Source: Actinomycetota bacterium
GTDB lineage: Bacteria; Actinomycetota; Coriobacteriia; Anaerosomatales; UBA3086
Assembly (NCBI GenBank): GCA_027859125.1
Contig: JAQIBK010000214.1
Location: 1-34,582 of the forward strand
Direction of reading: 5' to 3'
Length of the DNA: 34,582 nt
The number at the start of each line of letters is the position of its first letter. Positions within the stretch are counted from its first letter, which is position 1. The position numbers and the translations under genes are program-made. Of the stretch, positions 24,768 through 32,706 are shown piece after piece. The notes below the pieces were generated by a model. The model did no database searches, was not told the origin of the DNA, and was given only the letters and a program-made list of their open reading frames with translations.

Positions 24768-25352
24768 GTGGTGAGACTTGCGAGAATCTTGCGACTCTGT
24801 GTGATCCTTCTGGCAACGTGCGCACTCGTCTTGAGCGCGGGCTGCAGCAAGGATGAACCGGCCGAGGAGACCACAGAAGCCGTCGAGTCAGCCGACGCAC
24901 CTGAGGCCCCATCCGGCCTTGAGGTTGCCGTCGACGACGAGCCGATGGAAGCTGAAGTCTCAGATGCCGACGTTGCGGCCACTGAGGACGAGGCTGACGT
25001 GGACGCGGCGACGAATGATCCGGTACTTGGCCCACTATCGGCCGAGGTCTCATGGGCTTATCTCACCGACATGTATGAGGACAACGGCTACTGGTATGTG
25101 GTCGTTGATTACATCCAGGTGATCGGTCCGGAGGACGACATACAGTTCGTGAATCAGAACCCGCAACTCAGGACGTTCCCACTCGCACCAAATGCGAACC
25201 TCCAGGTTCTTCGGGATACCGGCTCACCGGATTACGATTCTGTTTCAGTCGCCGATTTCCACACATTCCAACAGCAGGACGGCGATGAGCTGGTCGAGGT
25301 CACCCCGGACAATGGGTACGCCTCGCAGTTGACCCAGTGGTGGTCACCCTAG
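24768..25352 (+). CDS. Putative secreted lipoprotein
   Basis: 194 residues with a lipoprotein signal: basic N-terminus RLARILR, hydrophobic core CVILLATCALVL and lipobox LSAGC at about 23-27, so the mature protein would begin at Cys27 (inference). A long acidic linker rich in Glu, Ala and Asp (about 28-85) leads to a C-terminal domain of roughly 110 residues (SWAYLTDMYEDNGYWYVVVDY onwards) that looks beta-rich. No family recognised. Start GTG 24768 or GTG 24771. The stop codon TAG lies inside the CTAG that borders the mobile element. Confidence 0.7.
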   Translation: MVRLARILRLCVILLATCALVLSAGCSKDEPAEETTEAVESADAPEAPSGLEVAVDDEPMEAEVSDADVAATEDEADVDAATNDPVLGPLSAEVSWAYLTDMYEDNGYWYVVVDYIQVIGPEDDIQFVNQNPQLRTFPLAPNANLQVLRDTGSPDYDSVSVADFHTFQQQDGDELVEVTPDNGYASQLTQWWSP

Positions 25353-25353
25353 G

Positions 25354-25384
25354 TGTAGTTCCCACATAGGTTATTGACAGTTGA
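25354..25384 (+). repeat. Left terminal inverted repeat of the IS481-type element
   Basis: 31 bases beginning TGTAGTTCCC. By eye it matches the reverse complement of the right repeat at 24 of 31 positions, with the outer GGGAACT/AGTTCCC and inner TCAACTG/CAGTTGA blocks identical. Confidence 0.75.
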
Positions 25385-26036
25385 GGACCCCGTCCTGGTG
25401 AGTGCTGCGTCTCGGCCCGCGGGTGTCTCGCGGCAGACCGGCGGCAAGTGGGTCGCGAGGTATCGTCGATCCGGTGAACCCGGTTTGCTCGATGTCAGCT
25501 CACGCCCGCATCGCATCCGACCGCGTGTCACGAAGAGACACTGTCGACGCATCCTCAAGGCGCGGCTTCGTTACAAGCGCGGTCCGCACTGGCTGTCCTG
25601 GCGACTGAAGATATCGCGCTCGACGATCTATGCGGTCCTGCGCAGGTTCGGGATCAGCCGCCTGAAGCCAAGATCCACTGAGCCGTGCGTTCGCTATGAG
25701 TGGCCGGAGCCAGGCGACCTGATACACCTCGACGTGAAGAAGCTCGGACGGATCAAACCCGGCGGCGGCCATCGTGCCTTCGGCCGAGGTCCGGGGATGC
25801 ATCACAAAGGTGTGGGCTGGGAGTTCGTCCATATCGCGATCGACGACCACTCACGTCTGGCGTATGAAGAGTTCTGTGCCGACGAACGCGCCGAAACGAC
25901 AGTAGGGTTCGTCAGAAGAGCTCTGGACTTCTTCGAGTGTGTTGGGATCGAGACGAGGTGCGTACTCACGTACTACAATCTAGAACGTCCACATGGAGGC
26001 ATTGATGGTCAGCCGCCGATCTCGCGGGTCAACTGA
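25374..26036 (+). pseudogene. Truncated IS481-family transposase
   Basis: A 220-codon open frame. It has the helix-turn-helix (GVSRQTGGKWVARYR, near 18-32), a second Arg-rich region, LIHLDVKKLGRI with the first catalytic Asp, and GWEFVHIAIDDHSRLAYEE. After GIETRCVLT it jumps to YYNLERPHGGIDGQPPISR, the normal C-terminus, so the segment with the second Asp (TDNG) and the catalytic Glu is missing, roughly 60-75 residues. The junction at 25961-25974 is a CGTACT-CA-CGTACT direct repeat, which fits slippage deletion. The N-terminus is also about 25 residues short. Without D2 and E it cannot transpose itself, though the frame remained open. Confidence 0.8.
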
Positions 26037-26059
26037 CAACAACGTCCATGGGAACTGCA
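26029..26059 (-). repeat. Right terminal inverted repeat of the IS481-type element
   Basis: 31 bases ending GGGAACTGCA, the partner of the left repeat. The transposase stop codon lies within it. Confidence 0.75.
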
Positions 26060-26107
26060 TCTAGCTGCCCAGTAGTTCCGGAGCTCGGTCGCCTCGACGT
26101 CCTGCGG

Positions 26108-26113
26108 TATACT
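26108..26113 (+). promoter_or_regulatory. Possible -10 element for hom-thrB
   Basis: TATACT about 70 bases upstream of the hom ATG and about 50 bases beyond the IS end. No good -35 at 16-18 bases. If real, hom-thrB is transcribed separately from lysA. Confidence 0.3.
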
Positions 26114-26180
26114 GCTGCGACGAGCACTCGACGCGCACACACGCTTGCAGACGCGTCTCATTGGCAGAAGGAGTTGCGCG

Positions 26181-27467
26181 ATGCGCAAAGTAAACATCGG
26201 ACTCATCGGGCTCGGCACAGTTGGTGCGGGCGTCACAGAGATTCTCGCGCAGCATACTGGCGACTTCCGCCACAAGGCCGGGGTCGACCTGGAGCTCGCT
26301 CGGGTTGCTGATCGCAACGAGGCGTGCTTCGCCACCGTGGATCTTCCCGCCGATCGCTGTCACACAGACTGGCACGCCATCGTCGATGACCCTGAGATCG
26401 ACATCGTGATCGAGCTCATCGGCGGCACGGGTGTGGCGCGCGACGTAGTGATCGCCGCCCTCGATGCAGGCAAGAGCGTCGTGACTGCGAACAAGGCTCT
26501 CATGGCCACCGCAGGCAAAGAGGTCATGGACCATGCCGCGGCCCAGGGCGTCGACATCGCGTTCGAGGCGAGCGTGGGCGGCGGCATCCCGATTATCGGG
26601 CCGCTCAAGCATTCGCTCACCGGAAACGAGATCACGAGCGTTGTCGGCATCGTCAACGGAACCACCAACTACATGCTCACCCGGATGGCCCAGGACGGTC
26701 TGGACTATGGCGTCGTACTCGCTGAAGCTCAGGCCAAGGGCTATGCCGAGGCTGACCCCACTGCCGACATCGACGGCTTGGACGCCGCCGCCAAGATAGC
26801 CATTCTGGCTTCGATCGCGTTCAACTCGCGGGTGGTCATGGATGACGTTCCCGTCGAGGGAATCCGCTTTCTGACCTCGAGCGATATCGACTATGCCAGC
26901 GACATGGGCTACGCGGTCAAACTGCTGGCCATCGCCAATCGTACCGACTCCGGTATCGACATTCGCGTGCACCCCACGATGATTCCGTCGGATCATCCTC
27001 TTGCGGGCGTCAACGGCGTGTACAACGCCATCTATGTTGTCGGCGACGCAGTGGGCGAGACAATGTTCCTCGGGGAGGGAGCAGGGTCCAGCGCTGCCGC
27101 CAGTGCAGTTGTGGGCGATGTCATCGAGGTGGCGCGTCACCTCTCCGTAGATTGTCTGGGTCTTGTCGGTTGCACATGCACCGAGGTGCTTCCTGTTCGC
27201 AACATCGCCGATCTCATCACGGGGTACTACGTACGTATTCTCGTCTCCGATGTACCTGGTGTGCTCGCCGCTGTCGCCACGGTATTCGGCCAGCATGGAG
27301 TCTCGATCGCCTCGGTCATCCAGAAGAACACAGATGAGACCGGTGCTGAGATCGTCTACGTGACTCACAAGGCATCCGAGGGAGCCATTCGCGAGGCTCT
27401 CAAGCAGATCGAGGCTCTCGACGTCACCAGTGCCATTGGCGCAGTGATCCGTGTCGAGGAATTCTGA
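26181..27467 (+). CDS. hom: Homoserine dehydrogenase
   Basis: Reduces aspartate semialdehyde to homoserine for threonine and methionine. 428 residues with NAD(P)-binding GLGTVGAG (10-17), SVVTANKALMA near 108, the catalytic domain GIVNGTTNYML and EADPTADIDGLDAAAK, and a C-terminal ACT domain (about 350-428) with RILVSDVPGVLAAVA that usually binds threonine for feedback control. ATG 26181 is chosen because AGAAGGAG sits eight bases upstream; an in-frame TTG 36 bases earlier lacks support. Followed four bases later by thrB, with no thrC between. Confidence 0.95.
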   Translation: MRKVNIGLIGLGTVGAGVTEILAQHTGDFRHKAGVDLELARVADRNEACFATVDLPADRCHTDWHAIVDDPEIDIVIELIGGTGVARDVVIAALDAGKSVVTANKALMATAGKEVMDHAAAQGVDIAFEASVGGGIPIIGPLKHSLTGNEITSVVGIVNGTTNYMLTRMAQDGLDYGVVLAEAQAKGYAEADPTADIDGLDAAAKIAILASIAFNSRVVMDDVPVEGIRFLTSSDIDYASDMGYAVKLLAIANRTDSGIDIRVHPTMIPSDHPLAGVNGVYNAIYVVGDAVGETMFLGEGAGSSAAASAVVGDVIEVARHLSVDCLGLVGCTCTEVLPVRNIADLITGYYVRILVSDVPGVLAAVATVFGQHGVSIASVIQKNTDETGAEIVYVTHKASEGAIREALKQIEALDVTSAIGAVIRVEEF

Positions 27468-27470
27468 CCA

Positions 27471-28400
27471 ATGAAGCGGCGAGCGACCGTTGCAGTCCCG
27501 GCGACCTCGGCCAACCTTGGTCCGGGATATGACTCATTCGGTCTCGCTCTGGGAATGTACAATGATTTCTCCGCTGAGCTGGCCGATGAGTGGAGTGTCG
27601 ATGTGAGCGGAGAGGGCTCCGGCTGGCTGTTCACCGACGCGCGGAACAAGGTGGCCATCGCCATGTCCCGCGTCTTTGCAGAGTGCGGTTCGCCGGGTAT
27701 ATCGGCGGCCGTGCACTGTGACAATGGGATTCCGACCGGAAGAGGCCTGGGTTCGTCGGCAGCCGCGATCGTGGGCGGCATGATGCTGGCCAACGAACTC
27801 TGCGGTGGCGAACTGGGTAGCGAAGGCGTCCTGCGTCTGGCGATCGAGATGGAGGGGCACCCCGACAACGTGGCGGCAGCAATCCTGGGCGGCTTCACGA
27901 TCTCGTGGTGCGATGACACTCCGGCCACCTGTCACTCCGAACGTTTCGAGCCGGGGCGAGGATTGGCCACTGTTGTTGCCGTGCCCGCGAAGTCGCTCTC
28001 GACCAACAGCTCTCGGGAGCTTCTTCCTGACACCGTGCCTCATTCCGACGCAGCCTTCAACGCTGGCCGTGCCGGGCTCCTGTCAGCCGCCATCATCTCA
28101 GGCCGAGGAGATCTTCTTGCGCATGCACTCGCCGACAGGCTCCACGAGTCCTATCGTTCACCAGCCATGCCGAACTTCGTGGACGTCCGGGACGCACTGT
28201 TGGTAGCGGGTGTCGATGGGGTGGCGCTCTCGGGCGCGGGGCCCACTGTGATCGGATTGCTGACCGCCGATACCGATGAGGATGCATTGGAACGGGCGCG
28301 TTCCGTGGCCCAGACGGCGGGGGGAATGGCCGGTTGTTCAGGGTTCGCGGTTTCCGCGCTGCCCATCGATCGTCGGGGGGCTTGGAGTCGGGCGGAATAG
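27471..28400 (+). CDS. thrB: Homoserine kinase
   Basis: GHMP-family kinase making O-phosphohomoserine, the substrate of threonine synthase. 309 residues with VPATSANLGPGYDSFGLALG at the start, the ATP loop PTGRGLGSSAAAIVGG near 86-101, HPDNVAAAILGG near 129-140 and a C-terminal GVALSGAGPTVIGL. ATG lies three bases after the hom stop. In most actinobacteria thrC precedes thrB; here it must be elsewhere or be replaced. The 112 base gap downstream may hold the sppA promoter (TTGACC at 28419). Confidence 0.94.
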   Translation: MKRRATVAVPATSANLGPGYDSFGLALGMYNDFSAELADEWSVDVSGEGSGWLFTDARNKVAIAMSRVFAECGSPGISAAVHCDNGIPTGRGLGSSAAAIVGGMMLANELCGGELGSEGVLRLAIEMEGHPDNVAAAILGGFTISWCDDTPATCHSERFEPGRGLATVVAVPAKSLSTNSSRELLPDTVPHSDAAFNAGRAGLLSAAIISGRGDLLAHALADRLHESYRSPAMPNFVDVRDALLVAGVDGVALSGAGPTVIGLLTADTDEDALERARSVAQTAGGMAGCSGFAVSALPIDRRGAWSRAE

Positions 28401-28512
28401 CAGTCTGTCATCTTCTGGTTGACCCGCGGCACCATCTGAGGGGAATATGGAGATGTCCCCCCAACCCCCATCCTGCCGTTCCACTTGCGGCCCACCTGCG
28501 GAGGCACTCCCT

Positions 28513-29550
28513 ATGGATCAGCCGAACACCCCGGCACAAACCAGTCCCGACTCGTATGCCGCGCAGGCGCAGCAGTACGCGGCGTACTATGCTCAGCAGG
28601 CGCAGCAGCAGTCGCAGCACCAGGTGACGCCGACTCCGCCGTCCAAGATGGGCACTGGCTGGAAGGTGTTGATCGGCTTCGTTGCCCTCTCCGTACTGGG
28701 TGCTTGCGGTCTTTGTGGAATCTTGGCCGTATCGATCCCCTCGAACGACGGGGTTCACGGCGATTCCATCGCGCTGATCCACGTCACAGGCGTGATCTCC
28801 GGTACGGGCAGCGCAGTCAACGGGGTCGTCACGCCCGAGAACATGCTCAGCTTGCTTGCTGCAGCAGAGAACGACCCCAGTGTTCGTGCGGTGCTTCTGC
28901 GCATCGACTCGCCCGGCGGAACAGTAGCAGCATCCGAGGAGATCTCGACTGAGGTGGCTCGCATGAGCAAGCCGGTGGTCGCGAGCATAGGCGACATAGG
29001 CGCTTCCGGCGCCTACATGATCGCTTCCCAATGCGATGAGATCGTGTCTTCGCGCACTTCCTCGGTGGGTAGTATCGGTGTGATCGCCGAGGTCATGAAC
29101 CTGGAAGGGTTGCTGGAGAAAGTGGGCGTGGACTTCACCGTCATCACCGCTGGTGAGTTCAAGGACGCAGGCAGTCCGTATCGATCGATCACGGAGACGG
29201 AGACTGCGCTGATCGAGCATTCCGTGGATATGGCGTATCAGGAGTTCATCGATGTGGTCGCTCGCGGCCGAGGGCTCGATCGCGCATCGGTCGAGGAGAT
29301 GGCCACCGGATGGGTCTGGTCCGGCGTGGAAGCCCAGGAGATGGGACTCGTGGACACCTTGGGAACATTCAACGATGCGATCGATCGCGCGGCTGATCTG
29401 GGGGGCATCGAGGGGGATCCGTACATCGTGACGTACGACGAGTACGATCCGTTCGATGTCATCTGGAGCCTTCTTGGCATCCGAGACAGGCTCTCGCCGG
29501 CCAGCGCACTCGACAACGAGGCGATGCTGCGACGGTCGCTGCCCCAGTAG
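28513..29550 (+). CDS. sppA: Signal peptide peptidase SppA (short form)
   Basis: Membrane serine protease that degrades cleaved signal peptides. 345 residues from the chosen start: Gln/Ala-rich cytoplasmic N-terminus, one membrane helix near 49-75, then the protease domain. The Ser/Lys dyad is Ser165 in GDIGASGAYMIAS and Lys217 in AGEFKDAGSP; RIDSPGG and TSSVGSIGV are also conserved. It is the short, single-domain form that assembles as an octamer. ATG 28513 is preferred for its GCGGAGG site eight bases upstream; ATG 28447 is in frame but lies where a -10 may sit and would add a Cys/Pro-rich 22 residues. Confidence 0.9.
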   Translation: MDQPNTPAQTSPDSYAAQAQQYAAYYAQQAQQQSQHQVTPTPPSKMGTGWKVLIGFVALSVLGACGLCGILAVSIPSNDGVHGDSIALIHVTGVISGTGSAVNGVVTPENMLSLLAAAENDPSVRAVLLRIDSPGGTVAASEEISTEVARMSKPVVASIGDIGASGAYMIASQCDEIVSSRTSSVGSIGVIAEVMNLEGLLEKVGVDFTVITAGEFKDAGSPYRSITETETALIEHSVDMAYQEFIDVVARGRGLDRASVEEMATGWVWSGVEAQEMGLVDTLGTFNDAIDRAADLGGIEGDPYIVTYDEYDPFDVIWSLLGIRDRLSPASALDNEAMLRRSLPQ

Positions 29551-29584
29551 ATGGGTCGGTATCGACGTTATGAGAGGTGGCACG

Positions 29585-30382
29585 ATGAGCGGTGAGGGAC
29601 CGATCGTCATAGCGCATATCTCGGATCTGCACTGTGGGTCCCGCTACCACATTCCCAGCCTAGCAACCCGGGTGGTGGATGAACTCAACGATCTGGCTCC
29701 GGACATCGTGGTCGTCACAGGTGATCTGACGGACATGGGCTATCAGCCGGAGTTCCATCGCGCACACCGACTGCTCTCCCGACTCGAGTGCGAGCACTTG
29801 CTGGTCCTTCCCGGGAACCACGATGCCCGCAACGTGGGCGACGAGCACTTCCAGGACCTCTTTGGCACGAGGAGCAAGGAGCTGGTCTTCGACCGGCTGC
29901 GCATTCTCACATTGGACAGCACTGAGCCGGACCTGGACAACGGACGAGTGGGGCGCGGTCGTTATCCCTACATCGAGGATCGCTTCTCCGACCCGACCGA
30001 GTTCAAGATACTGTGTCTTCATCACCATCTGGTGCCTGTCCCTGGAACGGGGCGCGAGCGCAACATCGTGCACGATGCGGGTGATCTGCTGCGCGTACTC
30101 TCCAATACTGGCGCAGATCTCGTGCTGTGCGGACACAAGCACGTCCCCAACATCTGGCGTCTCGAGGACATGCTGATCGTGAACGCGGGCACCGCGTGCA
30201 CGCATCGGCTGCGCGGCAAGGTCCGGCCCTGCTACAACCTGATAGAGATTCACGACGACGGACGTGTTCGCGTGCTGCTCAAGGAGCCGTACCAGGACCC
30301 GCAGGTGGTGGCCGACTTCCTGGATATGAACCAGCAGTCCTGCAAGTGGGAGCGAAGATCGGAATCGGAGGAGCCTTCATGA
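29585..30382 (+). CDS. Calcineurin-like metallophosphoesterase
   Basis: A 265-residue phosphoesterase of the CpdA/Icc-like group, binding two metal ions. The full ligand set is visible: D-x-H in HISDLH (14, 16), GDLTD (46-50), GNHD (77-80), HHH near 146-148, and GHKH (183-186). No signal peptide, so cytoplasmic. ATG 29585 follows GAGAGG. Its stop overlaps the cDPG synthetase start by four bases (ATGA), so it is coupled to the cyclic diphosphoglycerate genes. Family members hydrolyse cyclic nucleotides, phosphodiesters or nucleotide sugars; opening the ring of cyclic 2,3-diphosphoglycerate is an attractive but untested role. Confidence 0.85.
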   Translation: MSGEGPIVIAHISDLHCGSRYHIPSLATRVVDELNDLAPDIVVVTGDLTDMGYQPEFHRAHRLLSRLECEHLLVLPGNHDARNVGDEHFQDLFGTRSKELVFDRLRILTLDSTEPDLDNGRVGRGRYPYIEDRFSDPTEFKILCLHHHLVPVPGTGRERNIVHDAGDLLRVLSNTGADLVLCGHKHVPNIWRLEDMLIVNAGTACTHRLRGKVRPCYNLIEIHDDGRVRVLLKEPYQDPQVVADFLDMNQQSCKWERRSESEEPS

Positions 30383-31722
30383 CACGAGTGGTGGCACTCA
30401 TCGATGGAGAGCACTATCCGCCCGTGGTCCGCTTCGCGCTGGCCGGACTCGGTCACGAGTACGATGTGGTCGCTGCCGCCTTCATTGGCGGAACAGAGAA
30501 GGTCGACCTGCAGGCAGGCATGGCCACCTATGGAGTACCGGTCGTGACGGCCGCTACGGCCGCAGAGGCGCTTGCACTGGCAATCGACCGATACGACCCC
30601 TGCGCCGTGATCGATCTCTCCGATGACCCCGTCCTGTCTCCGGCCGATCGCTTCGAACTCGCGACAGTGGCGCTGTCCCGCGGCGTCGAGTATCGCGGCG
30701 CCGATTTCGTCTTCTCGCCACCGCGTTCCCGCATGAGCACCAAAACCCCTACGCTAGCCCTCATTGGCACCGGTAAGCGGGTGGGTAAGACGGCTGTGTC
30801 CGCGTACGTCGCCCGCAGGCTCAAGGCAGCGGGCCGCGACGTGGTCGTGCTCGCAATGGGCCGAGGAGGGCCAAGTGAGCCCGAGCTCATCGAGGGCGAG
30901 CATGTGCAGCTGACCACGAGTGACCTGCTCGAACTCGCCCGGCAGGGCAAACATGCTTCGTCGGACAACTACGAGGATGCCGTCATGAGTCGCGTCACTA
31001 CGGTGGGCTGTAGACGCTGTGGAGGCGGATTGGCGGGGGAGACGTTCTTCTCCAACGTGCCCGACGGGGCGCGGCTGGCCGATTCCCTCGGCAAGGAGCT
31101 CATCATGCTCGAGGGGTCGGGCGCGGCTATCCCACCGGTCGCATGCGACGCGACGATACTCGTCGTCGGTGCCGGTCGCGGTATCGAGTACGTGCGCGAC
31201 TACTTCGGTCCTTATCGCCTGGGGCTGGCCGATCTTGTGGTCATCGCATCCGCCGAGGAGCCGGTGGCGTCCGTAGCGGAGGTCGATGCGATCCGCGACG
31301 AGATCGCACGGCGGGCTCCCGGTGTTCCTTGCGTCGTCACGACCTTTCGGCCCGTCCCCCTGGAGCCGATCGCCGGAAAGCGCGTCTTCTTCGCCACCAC
31401 AGCGCCAGAGGGCGTGGTACCCAAACTCAGTGACTTCCTGCAGACAGAGTTCGATTGCGAGGTTGTTGCCGCGAGCGCACACCTCTCGAATCGTGAACTG
31501 CTGCGACGAGATATGCAGGCGGCTGGCGGTTCGTTCGATGTTCTCGTTACCGAGCTCAAAGCGGCTGCGATAGATGTTGTGGCGGCTGCGGGTGAAGAGG
31601 CCGGAGTGCCGACCGTGCTGTGCGACAACTTGCCCATCGCTTTGGACGGCTCCGATCTGGGAGTGTTGGTCGAGTCCGTGGCCGCGACCGCCATCGATCG
31701 GGGTTTGAGTAGGAAGGCGTGA
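30379..31722 (+). CDS. cpgS: Cyclic 2,3-diphosphoglycerate synthetase
   Basis: ATP-dependent closure of 2,3-diphosphoglycerate to its cyclic phosphoanhydride, the enzyme known from Methanothermus fervidus. 447 residues, close to the archaeal length. Features: N-terminal VVALIDGEHYPPVVRFAL and AAAFIGGTEK, VIDLSDDPVLSPADRFE, P-loop IGTGKRVGKTAV (129-140), AMGRGGPSEPE, KHASSDNYEDAVMSRV, a Cys pair in GCRRCGGG (211, 214), LEGSGAAIPPV and a late TELKAAAIDV. These match my memory of the archaeal enzyme closely; a database comparison was not possible. ATG overlaps the phosphoesterase stop and its own stop overlaps the next gene's GTG, so the three are one unit. Cytoplasmic; GC and codons like neighbours, so no sign of recent transfer. 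Confidence 0.82.
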   Translation: MTRVVALIDGEHYPPVVRFALAGLGHEYDVVAAAFIGGTEKVDLQAGMATYGVPVVTAATAAEALALAIDRYDPCAVIDLSDDPVLSPADRFELATVALSRGVEYRGADFVFSPPRSRMSTKTPTLALIGTGKRVGKTAVSAYVARRLKAAGRDVVVLAMGRGGPSEPELIEGEHVQLTTSDLLELARQGKHASSDNYEDAVMSRVTTVGCRRCGGGLAGETFFSNVPDGARLADSLGKELIMLEGSGAAIPPVACDATILVVGAGRGIEYVRDYFGPYRLGLADLVVIASAEEPVASVAEVDAIRDEIARRAPGVPCVVTTFRPVPLEPIAGKRVFFATTAPEGVVPKLSDFLQTEFDCEVVAASAHLSNRELLRRDMQAAGGSFDVLVTELKAAAIDVVAAAGEEAGVPTVLCDNLPIALDGSDLGVLVESVAATAIDRGLSRKA

Positions 31723-32630
31723 GGGCAATGCCACAAGGCAAGCAGATAGTCCTGAGCGACAAGGCGCACGGCCTGCCCTTCTCCAAGGGGCTGCTCGCGC
31801 AGTCTTTCACTGCTACAGGGCTTGCGCCGAGTCGTGCGTATGAGGTCTCCTCGGCGATTCAGGAGGACTTGCGGGAGCACGACGAGCTCTCCATCACAGT
31901 CGTGCGCTTGAGAGAGTTGGGCCAGGAGTACCTTTCGCGTATGGCAGGCGAGGAGTACGCGGTGCGCTACCGCAAGATCGGCAAGCTCGGTCGGCTCGAC
32001 AAACCCCTGATCGTGTTGGTCGGTGGTACGACGGGAGTCGGCAAGTCGACTATCGCCACAGAGGTTGCTCACAGACTGGGAATCACCCGAATAACATCGA
32101 CGGATTCCATTCGTGAGGTCATGCGTGGTATCTTTACCAAGGACCTGATGCCCGCACTGCACGAAAGTGCGTTCAATGCGTGGCGAGGTCTTCGAGTCCC
32201 GGTGCCGCACGGCGCCAACCCCGTCATAGTTGGATTCCGCGAACAGACCGCGGTCGTTTCGACGGGTGTTCAGGCGCTTATCGATCGGGCGGTGCTCGAG
32301 GGCGTCAGCCTCGTAGTAGAGGGTGTCCACCTCGTGCCTGGCTATATCGATACGAAGCAAGTCAAGAATGCCCGGGTCGTGCAGCTTGTCATCGCCGTTG
32401 CAGACGAAGAAACCCACAGAAGCCACTTCTATATCCGCGAGGTTCAGACCGACGGAATGCGTCCAGTCGAGCGCTATCGGTCGAACTTTGGGAACATCCG
32501 TCTGCTCGGCCACTACATAGAGGATCTTGCACGTGAACGGGAGATTCCGGTCATCTACAGTCACCAGCTGGACCGGACGGTCGCAGAGACTCTCGAGTAC
32601 ATCGTGAATGCGGCCGTAGACCAGGGATGA
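31719..32630 (+). CDS. pgk2: 2-phosphoglycerate kinase
   Basis: Phosphorylates 2-phosphoglycerate to 2,3-diphosphoglycerate, the substrate of the preceding enzyme. 303 residues. An ATP-cone-like N-terminal domain (about 8-90, with PFSKGLLAQSFTATGL) is followed by the kinase domain: P-loop GGTTGVGKST (102-111), STDSIREVMR, EGVHLVPGYI and an Arg-rich FYIREVQTDGMRPVERY loop. This ATP-cone plus P-loop order is the hallmark of archaeal 2PGK. GTG 31719 overlaps the previous stop; ATG 31728 is an alternative. The symbol is informal. Together with the upstream gene it forms a complete two-step route to cyclic 2,3-diphosphoglycerate. Confidence 0.83.
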   Translation: MRAMPQGKQIVLSDKAHGLPFSKGLLAQSFTATGLAPSRAYEVSSAIQEDLREHDELSITVVRLRELGQEYLSRMAGEEYAVRYRKIGKLGRLDKPLIVLVGGTTGVGKSTIATEVAHRLGITRITSTDSIREVMRGIFTKDLMPALHESAFNAWRGLRVPVPHGANPVIVGFREQTAVVSTGVQALIDRAVLEGVSLVVEGVHLVPGYIDTKQVKNARVVQLVIAVADEETHRSHFYIREVQTDGMRPVERYRSNFGNIRLLGHYIEDLAREREIPVIYSHQLDRTVAETLEYIVNAAVDQG

Positions 32631-32678
32631 ACCGACGCGCGTCGGTCAGCAAGGTACATCGGTTCCGGCGACGCGTCG
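32631..32678 (+). promoter_or_regulatory. Two related palindromes between 2PGK and the aldolase gene
   Basis: ACCGACGCGCGTCGGT (32631-32646) is a perfect 16 base palindrome directly after the 2PGK stop; CGACGCGTCG (32669-32678) is a perfect 10 base palindrome 22 bases further on. They share the CGACGC/GCGTCG core. Neither is followed by a T-run, so paired regulator sites are more likely than a terminator, but the first could form a hairpin. Confidence 0.4.
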
Positions 32679-32706
32679 GAGTTGAAAAGGAGAGGGACAA
32701 AAAACA

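Larger units (their letters stand above)
25349..26064 (+). mobile_element. Internally deleted IS481-type element with CTAG borders
   Basis: A roughly 706 base element bounded by imperfect 31 base inverted repeats and flanked by CTAG on both sides (25349-25352 and 26061-26064). CTAG within NCTAGN is the known target of IS481, supporting the family. Full IS481 elements are near 1 kb; this copy has lost parts of the transposase gene at both ends but keeps both termini, so it is a dead, possibly trans-mobilisable derivative. It landed exactly on the lipoprotein stop codon and separates lysA from hom. Confidence 0.75.

Noticed and set aside
26061-27368. Long minus-strand open frame over hom
   Set aside because: It is a His/Asp-rich antisense shadow of hom with no start context or family resemblance.
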